64,000 bases of DNA from Paraflavitalea sp. CAU 1676 (GTDB lineage Bacteria > Bacteroidota > Bacteroidia > Chitinophagales > Chitinophagaceae). The DNA lies in NCBI RefSeq assembly GCF_029223285.1, contig NZ_JARHUJ010000001.1, positions 930,001 through 994,000 on the forward strand, given 5' to 3'. Positions 46,076 to 55,174 of this stretch are shown in pieces (position 1 is the first letter of the stretch; each line of letters starts with the position of its first letter). The translations under genes and the position numbers were made by a program. The notes beneath the pieces were generated by a model. It had not been told where the DNA came from. It did not search any database and was given only the letters and a program-made list of their open reading frames with translations.

Positions 46076-46297
46076 TTAATACTCGTCTTCGTTAAAAAAG
46101 AAGTCATCCTGGCTGGGGTAATCGGGCCATATGTCCTCGATACCTTCATAGATTTCACCTTCGTCTTCCAGTTCCTGGAGATTCTCTACTACTTCAATAG
46201 GGGCGCCGCTACGGATGGCGTAATCGATCAATTCGTCCTTGGTAGCAGGCCAGGGTGCGTCTTCGAGATATGATGCAAGTTCAAGTGTCCAAAACAT
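46076..46297 (-). CDS. DUF2795 family protein
   Basis: 73 residues, strongly acidic. The WTLELASYLEDAPWPATKDE and LIDYAIRSGAPIEVVENLQE stretches match the DUF2795 pattern (a small helical domain). The tail is nearly all Asp, Glu and aromatic. Bacteroidota usually have one such gene; role unknown. The 294-base gap upstream to 46592 holds no recognisable feature. Confidence 0.85.
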   Translation of the reverse strand: MFWTLELASYLEDAPWPATKDELIDYAIRSGAPIEVVENLQELEDEGEIYEGIEDIWPDYPSQDDFFFNEDEY

Positions 46298-46591
46298 GAG
46301 GTGGCCGTTTTAAGATTTTCAGGAAAGGCGGCTGTTGTACGTCCTTACAACAGAAGCAAAAACTAACAATAAATTTCCGGATTGTGGTGCGCTGTTATGG
46401 ATTTTCTTTTATCCTTCCAGCAAAACGATGCCCGGTAATTTTTCGCAAAAGTAACTTTCCTGCGGAAAAAACCAAATCTATCTTTGAAAAGAGGTAGCAA
46501 CATTTTCTTAAATAATGCGCTTTGGCTGCCTGGCTGCCTTGAAGCCAATGGTTTGTAGTATCTTGACGCTTTGTTTTACAATCAGTGATCC

Positions 46592-47245
46592 ATGTTAACG
46601 GCCACCAACATACATAAATATTACGATCAGCTTTGGGTATTGAGAGGGGTAGACCTGACGATCAATAAAGGGGAAATTGCCAGTATTGTAGGCCCTTCCG
46701 GATCGGGAAAGAGTACTTTACTTCATATTTTAGGTACCCTGGATCATCCCACACAGGGGGAGGTGAAAGTAAACGACCAGCGCATCAACTTCCTTGACGA
46801 CAAGCAGGTAGCTGCTTTCCGCAATCGCCATATCGGATTCGTTTTCCAGTTCCATCATCTGCTGCCCGAGTTCACGGCGGTTGAAAACGTGAGTATTCCG
46901 GGCTGGATGGCCGGAAAGAAGAAGAAAGAGGTGACGGAGCGGGCGATCCAGTTGCTGGAGATGCTGGGTTTGGGCGGGCGGCTGGACAATAAGCCCAATG
47001 CCTTATCGGGTGGCGAACAGCAGCGGGTGGCGGTGGCGCGGGCCCTGATCAATAATCCGGATATCGTTTTTGCCGACGAGCCTACGGGCAACCTCGACTC
47101 GGCCAATGCGCGGGAGCTCCACCAGCTCTTTTTCGATCTGCGCAAACAATTCCATCAAACCTTTCTCATTGTTACCCATAACGAAGAACTGGCGCAGATG
47201 AGCGACCGGATACTTCATATGAAAGACGGGAAGATCGTTGTCTAA
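46592..47245 (+). CDS. ABC transporter ATP-binding protein, LolD-like
   Basis: 217 residues. Walker A GPSGSGKS at 34-41, Q-loop in FVFQFHHLLPEFT, signature LSGGEQQRVAVARAL, Walker [14 protein letters not shown]. The class serves MacB/LolCE-type permeases that pull lipoproteins or other substrates from the inner membrane. No permease gene is adjacent, which is common for LolD in Bacteroidota. It overlaps the tail of the opposite gene by 4 bases. Confidence 0.92.
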   Translation: MLTATNIHKYYDQLWVLRGVDLTINKGEIASIVGPSGSGKSTLLHILGTLDHPTQGEVKVNDQRINFLDDKQVAAFRNRHIGFVFQFHHLLPEFTAVENVSIPGWMAGKKKKEVTERAIQLLEMLGLGGRLDNKPNALSGGEQQRVAVARALINNPDIVFADEPTGNLDSANARELHQLFFDLRKQFHQTFLIVTHNEELAQMSDRILHMKDGKIVV

Positions 47246-47802
47246 ACCCGCGGTTTCCAAGGTATCTCCGGTGCTTGCAATAGTTGGCCGGCATAGCGGG
47301 CGAGTACGAACAGGTAGTCGCTCAGGCGGTTGATGTATTGCAGGATGATCGGTTCCACTTCCTGGCCTTCCAGTTCAAGTCTCACACAGCAGCGCTCGGC
47401 CCGGCGGCATACGCAGCGGGCTATGTGCAATTGGGAAATGGTCGCATGTCCGCCCGGAAGGATAAAATGCTTCATGGGTGGCAGGGCTTCCGTCATGCGA
47501 TCGATCTCTTTTTCGAGGTATTGGATATCCGTATCCTTAAGGTCGGGAATGCGCATTTTGGGTTCCTTGACCGGATCGCAGGCCAGTGCCGCACCTACGG
47601 TGAAGAGGCGGTCCTGTACTTCCTGTAATACAGTGCGGCCGGTTTCGTCGCTGATCAGGTCGCGGCAGAGGCCTATGTAGGAATTGAGTTCGTCGATGGT
47701 GCCATATGCTTCGATGCGCAGGTGCGATTTGGGCACTTTGGTGCCGCCAATGAGGGAGGTGTTGCCCTTATCGCCGGTCTTGGTATAGATCTTAAATGCC
47801 AT
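47242..47802 (-). CDS. Cob(I)alamin adenosyltransferase, PduO type
   Basis: 186 residues. Transfers adenosyl from ATP to cob(I)alamin, making coenzyme B12. Opening motif TKTGDKGNTSLIGG and the conserved RIEAYGTIDELNSYIG; later CRRAERCCVRL and YINRLSDYLFVLAR complete the trimeric five-helix fold. It is 45 bases downstream of the ABC gene on the minus strand and probably in the gatC transcript. Confidence 0.95.
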   Translation of the reverse strand: MAFKIYTKTGDKGNTSLIGGTKVPKSHLRIEAYGTIDELNSYIGLCRDLISDETGRTVLQEVQDRLFTVGAALACDPVKEPKMRIPDLKDTDIQYLEKEIDRMTEALPPMKHFILPGGHATISQLHIARCVCRRAERCCVRLELEGQEVEPIILQYINRLSDYLFVLARYAGQLLQAPEIPWKPRV

Positions 47803-47847
47803 AATTGGATTTTTGATGGTGTGGCCACCCTGTGCTCCCCGGCTGTC

Positions 47848-48555
47848 TTAAGCGTGAACGGCTTCTTCAGTACGTCGCTTGTCGCTTTCAATGACGCCGT
47901 CGCGTAAGCGTACGATGCGGTGGGCATGGTTGGCAATGTCTTCTTCGTGTGTAACCAATACTACGGTATTGCCGCTGGCCTGTATCTTACCAAAAATGTC
48001 CATGATCTCGATCGAGGTTTTGGTATCGAGGTTACCGGTGGGCTCATCGGCCAATATGAGGGAGGGGCCGTTGACGAGGGCGCGGGCAATGGCTACGCGC
48101 TGGTTCTGTCCGCCCGAAAGTTCGTTGGGTTTGTGGTGCATCCGGTCTTCGAGGCCTACCTTTTTGATCACATCCACAGCCATCTCGGTCCGCTGCTTTT
48201 TGGGGATACCGGCATACACCAGCGGCAGGGCCACGTTTTCGAGGGCGGTAAGGCGTGGCAGCAGGTTGAACTGCTGGAATACGAACCCGATCTCCTTATT
48301 GCGCACTTCGGCCAGGGAGTCGTCGATCATTTTGCTCACGTCGTGTCCGTTCAATATATACTTACCGGCTGTGGGTGTATCCAGGCAACCGAGTATGTTC
48401 ATCAAGGTACTTTTACCCGACCCGGAGGGTCCCATGAGGGCCACGTATTCATTTTTGTTGATATCGAGGTCGATACCTTTCAGAACGCGGATCTCTTGCC
48501 TGCCCATAAAATAGCTCTTACGGATCTGTTGCAGGTGGATAATAGGCTTGATCAT
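47848..48555 (-). CDS. ABC transporter ATP-binding protein, MacB/LolD type
   Basis: 235 residues. Walker A GPSGSGKS at 42-49, signature [15 protein letters not shown], Walker [14 protein letters not shown]. Close in type to the ATPase at 46592 but not the nearest paralogue by eye. Permease not adjacent. It lies between gatC (59 bases upstream) and the adenosyltransferase. Confidence 0.92.
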   Translation of the reverse strand: MIKPIIHLQQIRKSYFMGRQEIRVLKGIDLDINKNEYVALMGPSGSGKSTLMNILGCLDTPTAGKYILNGHDVSKMIDDSLAEVRNKEIGFVFQQFNLLPRLTALENVALPLVYAGIPKKQRTEMAVDVIKKVGLEDRMHHKPNELSGGQNQRVAIARALVNGPSLILADEPTGNLDTKTSIEIMDIFGKIQASGNTVVLVTHEEDIANHAHRIVRLRDGVIESDKRRTEEAVHA

Positions 48556-48614
48556 GTGTTGTTACTTTATTTACTGTGTCTGGCAGGTATCCGGAACTAA
48601 TATCCGGGATTTGC

Positions 48615-48914
48615 TCAGGCTTCGTTTTTACGGATCACTTTGGGCACTTTGAAGAAGGTACCGTCGGTGCCCGGTGCATTCTTAACGGCTTCTTCCCGGC
48701 TTACGGAACCCTTCACTTTGTCGTCGCGCAATACGTTCACATTGTCGCTCATGTGCAGGAGCGGTTCTACGCCGGCGGTGTCCAGTTCATTGAGTTTGTC
48801 GACGAAATGGATCATTCGTTGCAGGTCGTGCTTGATAATTTCTTTCTCTGCCTCATTGAACTGCAGGCGGGCCAGCTTGGCCAGGTTTTCCACTAATGCG
48901 TCATTGACTTCCAT
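48615..48914 (-). CDS. gatC: Asp-tRNA(Asn)/Glu-tRNA(Gln) amidotransferase subunit C
   Basis: 99 residues from ATG 48914 (MEVNDALVENLAKLARLQF); the frame extends to 48956 but a promoter box intervenes. Small subunit of the GatCAB complex that converts Glu-tRNA(Gln) or Asp-tRNA(Asn) to the amide. C-terminal motif KNAPGTDGTFFKVPKV is diagnostic. First gene of a likely gatC-ABC-pduO transcript. gatA and gatB are not in the window. Confidence 0.93.
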   Translation of the reverse strand: MEVNDALVENLAKLARLQFNEAEKEIIKHDLQRMIHFVDKLNELDTAGVEPLLHMSDNVNVLRDDKVKGSVSREEAVKNAPGTDGTFFKVPKVIRKNEA

Positions 48915-48920
48915 ACCAAA

Positions 48921-48928
48921 CAAAAATA
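48921..48928 (-). promoter_or_regulatory. -7 promoter box of gatC, leaderless spacing
   Basis: Minus-strand TATTTTTG (48928-48921), 6 bases before the gatC ATG. A TTTG on the same strand at 48957-48954 is 25 bases upstream, slightly beyond the usual spacing. Confidence 0.5.
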
Positions 48929-48971
48929 GCTTAAAAAACGTTCCGTTCCCCTCCAAAATCGCTAACTATCT

Positions 48972-48979
48972 TATCTTCG
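48972..48979 (+). promoter_or_regulatory. -7-like box of trpS, leaderless spacing
   Basis: TATCTTCG is one base from TAnnTTTG and lies 6 bases before the trpS ATG. It is divergent from the gatC promoter in the same 71-base gap. Confidence 0.35.
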
Positions 48980-48985
48980 CGCACT

Positions 48986-49996
48986 ATGGAAAAGCGTGAT
49001 CAGCAACAGATTGTTATGAGCGGTATCCGCCCCACCGGTTTCCTGCATTTGGGCAACTATTTCGGGGCGTTGAGGAATTTTGTGCGGATGCAGGATGAGT
49101 TTCCCTGTTATTTTATGGTGGCCGACCTGCATGCGCTGACCACCCATCCAGATACAAAGGAACTGAAGACCAATATACACCGGGTGCTGGCCGAGCATAT
49201 TGCCTGCGGCCTCGACCCCGATAGAGTGGCGCTGTACTGCCAGAGCCATGTTTTCGAGACTTCCGAACTGTACCTGTACCTCAATATGCTGGCCTATAAA
49301 GGTGAGCTGGAAAAGACCACTACTTTTAAAGACAAGGCCAAGCTGCAACCCGACAATATAAACGCTGGTTTGCTCACGTATCCGGTATTACAGGCAGCAG
49401 ATATCATTCTGCACCGCGCTACGCTGGTACCGGTAGGGAAGGACCAGGAGCAGCACCTTGAAATGGCGCGTACCTATGTGAACCGTTTCAACCACCGGTA
49501 CGGTGACGTGTTCCCTGAACCGGTTGCCTTCAATTATGGCCAGCAACTGGTGAAGGTGCCCAGCCTCGACGGCGCCGGTAAAATGAGCAAGAGTGAGAAC
49601 CAGAATGCCACGCTTTACCTTTCTGATTCCGATAAGCTGATCGTCGACAAAGTGAAGAAAGCCAAAACCGATAGCGGCCCCACTGAACCCAATTCTCCCA
49701 AACCCGACTATATCGAGAACATCTTCCTGCTGATGAAACTGGTAAGCGGCGAAGATGTCATCAAGAAGTTTGAAGATGACTACAACAACTGCACCATCCG
49801 CTATGGCGATCTTAAAAAGCAGCTGGGCGAAGACATGGTGAAGTTCATCGCACCGATCCGCGAAAAGGCGGAAGCCATCCGTAATGACGAAAAGTACCTC
49901 AAGGCTGTTATGGAAAAAGGAGCTGATAAAGCACGCGCCAGCGCACAGGCCACCATGGACCTGGTGCGCACAGCCATGGGACTGAATTATTATTAA
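48986..49996 (+). CDS. trpS: Tryptophanyl-tRNA synthetase
   Basis: 336 residues. Class I synthetase that charges tRNA(Trp). HIGH-type motif in GIRPTGFLHLGNYFGAL at 13-29; KMSKS in GAGKMSKSENQN near 195-200; the D-x-x-Q motif is in LQAADIILHRATLVPVGKDQ. Full-length, ATG 48986. Confidence 0.97.
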   Translation: MEKRDQQQIVMSGIRPTGFLHLGNYFGALRNFVRMQDEFPCYFMVADLHALTTHPDTKELKTNIHRVLAEHIACGLDPDRVALYCQSHVFETSELYLYLNMLAYKGELEKTTTFKDKAKLQPDNINAGLLTYPVLQAADIILHRATLVPVGKDQEQHLEMARTYVNRFNHRYGDVFPEPVAFNYGQQLVKVPSLDGAGKMSKSENQNATLYLSDSDKLIVDKVKKAKTDSGPTEPNSPKPDYIENIFLLMKLVSGEDVIKKFEDDYNNCTIRYGDLKKQLGEDMVKFIAPIREKAEAIRNDEKYLKAVMEKGADKARASAQATMDLVRTAMGLNYY

Positions 49997-50111
49997 AAAC
50001 TCCTGTTCGGGTAAACCAAAAACCAAAAAGAATCAATACCTTAATTTTTTGGTCCACTCTTTCCGGCCCTTTGGCCCGGGAAACAGGATCTGATTCTATG
50101 AACTAATAACG

Positions 50112-50747
50112 ATGGCAAAGACTAAGAAACCCAAGCATATAGCTGTAGCAGGAAATATAGGCGCCGGAAAAACCACCCTCACTGAACTGCTTAGCAAACA
50201 TTACCGCTGGATACCGCAGTTCGAAGACGTGGATCACAATCCATACCTGTTCGATTTTTATGAAGACATGCCCCGCTGGAGCTTCAACCTTCAAATATAC
50301 TTTCTCAACAGCCGCCTTAACCAGCTGCTGGATATTCACCGTGGTACCGAAACCGTGATCCAGGACCGCACCATTTATGAGGATGCCCACATCTTTGCAC
50401 CCAACCTGCACGAAATGGGCCTCATGAGCAAACGCGACTTCGACAACTATTTTCATTTCTTCGAGACGCTCAAGTCGATGGTACAACCGCCCGACCTGCT
50501 CATCTACCTCAAGGCCTCTGTGCCTACCCTGGTAGCACAGATCCAAAAGCGGGGCCGGGAGTACGAAGAGAATATCCGCCTCGACTATCTGAAGCGCCTG
50601 AACGATTACTACAATAAATGGATCGACGGGTATAAGGAAGGCCCCCTGCTGGTGATCGATATCGACAAAAACAAATTTCCCGAGAACGATGAGCACCTCG
50701 GTGAGATCATCCGCAAAATAGATTCACAACTCTACGGACTGTTTTAA
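50112..50747 (+). CDS. Deoxynucleoside kinase
   Basis: 211 residues. P-loop GNIGAGKTTL at 14-23, substrate motif VIQDRTIYEDAHIF, LID region KRGREYEENIR. Family of dAdo/dGuo kinases that phosphorylate deoxynucleosides for salvage. Cytoplasmic, no fusion. The next gene starts 15 bases after its stop. Confidence 0.93.
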   Translation: MAKTKKPKHIAVAGNIGAGKTTLTELLSKHYRWIPQFEDVDHNPYLFDFYEDMPRWSFNLQIYFLNSRLNQLLDIHRGTETVIQDRTIYEDAHIFAPNLHEMGLMSKRDFDNYFHFFETLKSMVQPPDLLIYLKASVPTLVAQIQKRGREYEENIRLDYLKRLNDYYNKWIDGYKEGPLLVIDIDKNKFPENDEHLGEIIRKIDSQLYGLF

Positions 50748-50762
50748 TAAAATATTATTGCC

Positions 50763-52226
50763 TTGGAACGCCTGCGAAGCCTGTTGACCACCAACTTCCA
50801 CTTCACAGGCGTTATTATTTTCTTCCTGTTGCACGGGTATCGTGCCAACCGGGGGCTGGTGCCTGTTGCCGATCTGCTATGGCTGTTGGCCCTGCTACTG
50901 GCTGGCGGGTTTGTGGTATTCGGATTGTCGGCCTGGTGGTTCAAAAACACGCGTAAAGCAGGCATCTTTACGTCCTGCCTGCTGACGATCATGTTATTTT
51001 TCGGGGCCTTCCAGGACTTCTTTTCCGGATTCCGGTTAACCGCCGGTATTTCGCGCCTCACCTGGTTTTTGCCCGTTTGCCTGTTCGCAATACTGGTTAT
51101 ACTGATCTGGTTGAAGCGGACGAAGCATACGTTGCAAAAACCGCTGCTATACATCAATCTCCTGTTGCTCTGCTATATTGTTTTTGAAGCGGGGGGATTG
51201 CTGCTTTCAAAGCCCGGGGCCGCTACGGCTACCAATGGCCGGGCATTGGTCAATACCCGCGAACGCCCTTCTATTTACCTGATCCTGCTCGATGAATATA
51301 TGGGCTCGGATGGGTTGGCCGGGTATTTTCAATATGATAACCGGTGGTTTGACGACAGCCTGAAAGCGAAGGGCTTTCACGTGGTGGCCCATTCGCAAAG
51401 CAATTACCAGCTAACCTTGTTTTCGATGGCTTCCATGCTGAACATGGACTATCCCGCCGATTTTGGCAAAGCGGTGATACAAGACCATTATGCCTATTCG
51501 AATGCCATGCGCAGACTGCGCAACAACGAGGTCGCGGCCTTGCTGGCTGCCAGCGGGTACCGGATCGCCAATTTCTCAGGCTTTGACCTGGCGGCTGACC
51601 CCGCTTATTACTCTACAGGTCTTTTGCCCGACAAAGGCCGGTTGTTGACGAGCGGCACCTTTTGGTACCGTGTTGCCAAATACCTGCCCACTTTCCTGGT
51701 GGAGCGGGGCCTGATGACGAGCTGGGAGCAAAAACTGGAAGATCAATTTGTGCGGAACAATGAAGCGGCGATGAAGGGGACACTCAAAGAGGCATTCCTT
51801 ACCGATTCCGTACCCGTGTTTACTTACCTGCATCTTATGATGCCGCACCTGCCTTTCGCGTTCGATAGCAGCGGCCACAGAACGATAGGTTTTCATCAAC
51901 GCGAGGCGATCATTCCTGCAGAGGCCGACGCGGCCTATCTGCAATACCTCGTGTATACCAACCATCGCGTACTGGAGCTTGTGCAGCAATTGAAGCAGGC
52001 TACTGCCGGTAAAGCCGTCATACTGCTCATGAGCGATCATGGGTTTCGGGGGGCTATCAGGAAAGATAAAAAATATGGCTTTACCAATGTCAATGCGGTG
52101 TATCTGCCCAGCCAACAATACGCAGCCTGGTATGATGGTATGTCGAACGTAAACCAGTTCCGCCTTCTTTTCAACACGCTGTTCCAGGAGAACCTGCCCA
52201 TCCTGAAGGATTCATTGATTCGATAA
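50763..52226 (+). CDS. Membrane sulfatase-like protein (alkaline phosphatase fold)
   Basis: 487 residues. No ATG exists upstream of the membrane helices, so the TTG at 50763, 15 bases after the kinase stop, is the likely start. Four or five N-terminal transmembrane helices (to about residue 155) precede an extracytoplasmic domain of alkaline phosphatase/sulfatase fold: metal-binding-like ILLDEYMGSDG, candidate nucleophile region QLTLFSMASMLN and LLMSDHGFRG with the metal-binding DHG. The layout resembles LtaS/EptA-type transferases or phosphoglycerol transferases. Substrate not known. Confidence 0.78.
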   Translation: MERLRSLLTTNFHFTGVIIFFLLHGYRANRGLVPVADLLWLLALLLAGGFVVFGLSAWWFKNTRKAGIFTSCLLTIMLFFGAFQDFFSGFRLTAGISRLTWFLPVCLFAILVILIWLKRTKHTLQKPLLYINLLLLCYIVFEAGGLLLSKPGAATATNGRALVNTRERPSIYLILLDEYMGSDGLAGYFQYDNRWFDDSLKAKGFHVVAHSQSNYQLTLFSMASMLNMDYPADFGKAVIQDHYAYSNAMRRLRNNEVAALLAASGYRIANFSGFDLAADPAYYSTGLLPDKGRLLTSGTFWYRVAKYLPTFLVERGLMTSWEQKLEDQFVRNNEAAMKGTLKEAFLTDSVPVFTYLHLMMPHLPFAFDSSGHRTIGFHQREAIIPAEADAAYLQYLVYTNHRVLELVQQLKQATAGKAVILLMSDHGFRGAIRKDKKYGFTNVNAVYLPSQQYAAWYDGMSNVNQFRLLFNTLFQENLPILKDSLIR

Positions 52227-52227
52227 A

Positions 52228-52452
52228 CGGAACATACCTCCCGGCACTTACAAATTACTGATCAGTTTTATTATCGATGCAAATGGACGGTTGCAGGATA
52301 TTGAAGTAGAGAAAGATCCCGGAAATGGATTGGGAAAGCGGGCGTTGGAAATTCTTAAATCTTATAAGGGGAAGTGGTAGCCTGCCACCCAGTGCGGACG
52401 TTTTGTAAAAAGGTATAAGAAGGAGCCGGTGACTTTTGTTATTTCTGAATAG
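52228..52452 (+). pseudogene. Degenerate TonB C-terminal domain fragment
   Basis: In one frame the sequence reads GTYKLLISFIIDANGRLQDI, then VEKDPGNGLGKRALEILKSY and KGKW, a TAG stop at 52378-52380, and PATQCGRFVKRYKKEPVTFV to the final stop at 52450-52452. This matches the TonB C-terminal pattern (strand, helix, WxPA, PVTF) of Bacteroidota energy transducers. There is no upstream TM or proline-rich part, and the stop falls in the conserved WxPA motif. Not expressed as an intact protein. Its end overlaps the opposite gene by 14 bases. Confidence 0.7.
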
Positions 52453-52984
52453 CGGGCCGGCCTGCGTACCCACCAAAAGTGTTTAACTCCTGCAGGTTAT
52501 CGGCAATCTTCTTCAGCCAAATGACCTGTTTGTCCTTGTTGCGGGAGAAATCGGTTTCTTTATCGTATTCGTTTTGGGCGGAGTGGTGTAAAACCATCAC
52601 GCTATCATAGATCCTGTTTACATCAGTGCTCACGGTTTTCGCATTGAAGCGATATGCTTTTAATGCCTGGTTCAGCTTACGGGCATGCAATTCGGCTATA
52701 TCGAAATGGCCTTGTTCATGCTGCAGGATGGTAGCGTTGCGTACGCGTACCCAGGATTTGGTTTTATCGAACCGGCAATTGATGGTATACTGAAGTTCTT
52801 CGTCATCGTAGCCAAACTCCACGTTGATGGAGCTGCTGGTGAGGGCTGCATTGTTGGAAGCAGCATCGGGGGCGGCTTTAAAGTCTTCCCAGCTAAGCCT
52901 CCGGGAAGAATTCCAATCGATCAGATTGGCTTGTCCAATTCCGGTTAGGGTAGCCAGCAGGAAAGTGAAAATAGGTGTGATCAT
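52439..52984 (-). CDS. DUF922-like secreted protein with HExGH motif
   Basis: 181 residues from ATG 52984 (MITPIFTFLLATLTGIGQA, signal peptide); the frame opens at TTG 53008. The segment DWNSSRRLSWEDFKAAPDA and the zinc-protease-like HEQGHFDIAELHARKL (His, Glu, His, Asp) match DUF922, a family predicted to be secreted Zn-dependent proteases. Catalysis is not proven for the family. Context offers no substrate. Confidence 0.78.
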   Translation of the reverse strand: MITPIFTFLLATLTGIGQANLIDWNSSRRLSWEDFKAAPDAASNNAALTSSSINVEFGYDDEELQYTINCRFDKTKSWVRVRNATILQHEQGHFDIAELHARKLNQALKAYRFNAKTVSTDVNRIYDSVMVLHHSAQNEYDKETDFSRNKDKQVIWLKKIADNLQELNTFGGYAGRPAIQK

Positions 52985-53110
52985 ACTTGCAATGCGATAC
53001 TTCGACAAAGTTTGTAGAAATTCTTCAAATCCACCAAACCCTGTCAGGATTTAACGAAAACTAGGCAAAACTACCGCGTTTTGCCGTAAGGCGCGTAGGG
53101 GGATATACAT

Positions 53111-53144
53111 AAAAAAAACTCTATCCCGTTGGTGAGATAGAGTT
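53111..53144 (-). terminator. Intrinsic terminator of pckA
   Basis: On the minus strand AACTCTATC (53144-53136) pairs with GATAGAGTT (53125-53117), and the T-run continues down to 53111. It lies 75 bases after the pckA stop. Confidence 0.85.
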
Positions 53145-53218
53145 CTATGGCAGTTAATCGTTTGAGGCCAGGCCAGGGAGCCGGAGCCCGCTGGCTATGA
53201 GACATGGTAAGACAGCTG

Positions 53219-54823
53219 TTAAATGCGAGGCGCTGCTTCCAATATTTCGGGCTGCACGCCGGCAGCGTATTTCTCAAAATTCGTGATGAATTGCTGGGCC
53301 AGGTTACGGGCAGCAGCGTCGTAGGCTGCTTTATCGGTCCAGGAGTTCCGGGGGTTCAGCAATTCGGCGGGCACATTGGGACAACTTTGGGGTATGGCCA
53401 TGCCAAATACGGGGTGGCAGGCATATTCCACTTCCTCCAGTTTGCCTTCGAGCGCTGCGGTGATCATAGCCCGGGTATAATTCAGCTTCATACGGCTACC
53501 GGTACCATAACCTCCACCAGACCAACCGGTGTTGATCATCCACACTTTTACATCATGTTTACGCAACTTCTCGCCCAGCATGGCGGCGTATTTGCCGGGG
53601 TGCAGGGGCAGGAAGGGCGCGCCGAAACAGGCGCTGAAAGTGGATTTGGGCTCGGTTACCCCCGCTTCGGTACCCGCTACTTTGGCGGTGTAGCCAGAGA
53701 TAAACTGGTACATGGCCTGGGCGGGGGTGAGGCGGCTCACCGGGGGCAGTACGCCGGTAGCGTCGCAGGTGAGGAAGAATATATTGGCCGGCAGGTTACC
53801 CATGGCCGGTTCTTTGGCATTGCTGATAAAATCGAGCGGGTATGATACCCGGGTGTTTTCTGTGATCGACTTGTCGGCGAAGTTGATCTTGCTGGTGCCG
53901 GCATAGAATACAGTATTCTCTACCAGGGCGCCGGGCCGTATAGCATGGAAAATCTCAGGCTCTTTCTCTTCACTGAGGTCGATACACTTGGCATAGCAGC
54001 CACCTTCGAAATTGAAGATGCCGTTGTTGGTCCAGCCATGTTCATCATCACCGATCAACATACGCTGCGGATCGGCGCTCAGCGTGGTTTTGCCGGTACC
54101 GCTGAGGCCAAAGAACAGGGCTGTATCGCCTTTGGAACCCATATTGGCCGAGCAATGCATGCTCAATACGCCTTTATCCTGGGGTAATATATAATTAAGA
54201 ACAGAGAATATGCCTTTCTTGGTTTCGCCGGTATAACCGGTGCCGGCAATGAGGATGGTGCGGTGCTTGAAGCTGATGACAGCAGCATTGTGCTGGCGGG
54301 TACCGCATTCCTCCGGATCCAGGCGCAGGCCAGGTGCCGACAGGATATGCCAGTCGGGACTGAAGTGATCCAATTGTGCCTCTGTAGGGCGCAGGAACAT
54401 ATTGTGGGCAAAAAGGTTAATGGCCGGCTGCTCGTTCACCACACGGATGCTGATGCGGTAACGGGGATCGGCGCAGGCAAATGCGTCGCGTACCCACAGC
54501 TCATTGCGGCTGTTGAGGTGGTCGACGATCTTCTTATGAATGATGTGAAAGTATTTCTCGTCCAGAGCAATGTTGAATTCGTTCCAGTGCACGGTGTCGG
54601 CTGTGATCTCATCCTTTACGGTGAACTTGTCTTTAGGGCTGCGACCGGTAAATTCGCCGGTGCGGATCACGAGGGCACCGGTGTCATTCAAAATTCCCTC
54701 GTTGAGGCGGAGCGTATCCTGCACCAGTTCTTCGGGAGTGAGCTGATAGTGTAGCGTATGGTTCTGTCGGAGACCGATACGGGTTAGTTGATCCAGGGGA
54801 ATTGCGATGGTTGATACTGACAT
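53219..54823 (-). CDS. pckA: Phosphoenolpyruvate carboxykinase (ATP)
   Basis: 534 residues from ATG 54823 (MSVSTIAIPLDQL); the frame extends to 55036 through the promoter. Converts oxaloacetate and ATP to PEP, CO2 and ADP, the first step of gluconeogenesis. P-loop GLSGTGKTTL at 239-248 with GDDEHGW after it; RTGEFTGRSPKDKF at 54-67; later STFSACFGAPFLPLHP and NTGWSGGGYGTGSRM. Length is normal for the ATP type. Confidence 0.97.
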   Translation of the reverse strand: MSVSTIAIPLDQLTRIGLRQNHTLHYQLTPEELVQDTLRLNEGILNDTGALVIRTGEFTGRSPKDKFTVKDEITADTVHWNEFNIALDEKYFHIIHKKIVDHLNSRNELWVRDAFACADPRYRISIRVVNEQPAINLFAHNMFLRPTEAQLDHFSPDWHILSAPGLRLDPEECGTRQHNAAVISFKHRTILIAGTGYTGETKKGIFSVLNYILPQDKGVLSMHCSANMGSKGDTALFFGLSGTGKTTLSADPQRMLIGDDEHGWTNNGIFNFEGGCYAKCIDLSEEKEPEIFHAIRPGALVENTVFYAGTSKINFADKSITENTRVSYPLDFISNAKEPAMGNLPANIFFLTCDATGVLPPVSRLTPAQAMYQFISGYTAKVAGTEAGVTEPKSTFSACFGAPFLPLHPGKYAAMLGEKLRKHDVKVWMINTGWSGGGYGTGSRMKLNYTRAMITAALEGKLEEVEYACHPVFGMAIPQSCPNVPAELLNPRNSWTDKAAYDAAARNLAQQFITNFEKYAAGVQPEILEAAPRI

Positions 54824-54847
54824 AACAAGCACTTTAGAGTTAGGCGG

Positions 54848-54879
54848 TAAAGGTAGAATTAAAAAAAATCTAATGCAAA
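54848..54879 (-). promoter_or_regulatory. Promoter of pckA
   Basis: Minus strand: TTTG (54879-54876), 20 bases, TACCTTTA (54855-54848), then CCGCC. This is the A-variant of TAnnTTTG. The transcript leader would be about 20 bases. Confidence 0.55.
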
Positions 54880-55145
54880 GCCCCAAAACGCCTAAAAATT
54901 GAATAACATTCAATTCAAGGCGCTGATTATTAGCGATTGTACCGCTAACAAATGTTAGTTTTAAATTATGTTCAACAATAAGCTGATTTCGCTGAATGCT
55001 TCCTAAAAAGTGGTTTTTTTGGTTAAAAGTTGTCAACAGAAAACTTGTCAGGGCATCCCCTGTGTTTTTATAGGTAAGACTGCAGGCCGGCTGACTTCCT
55101 GACGGGCCAAGGGAATGGGAGAAGTCAAAAAAACGCTGTATTTCA

Positions 55146-55174
55146 TTTGATTACCTGTTCATTGGTTATTTTTA
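55146..55174 (+). promoter_or_regulatory. Promoter of the aminopeptidase gene, leaderless spacing
   Basis: TTTG (55146-55149), 17 bases, TATTTTTA (55167-55174), then CCGC and the ATG at 55179. Transcription would begin at the start codon. Confidence 0.55.

Noticed and set aside
46592-48555. A single complete ABC exporter made from the two ATPase genes
   Set aside because: They are on opposite strands, neither has a permease beside it, and both look like LolD/MacB-type ATPases that work with separate permeases.
53204-53845. 213-codon frame on the plus strand
   Set aside because: Antisense to pckA; Gly/His-rich composition is a mirror of the pckA codons.
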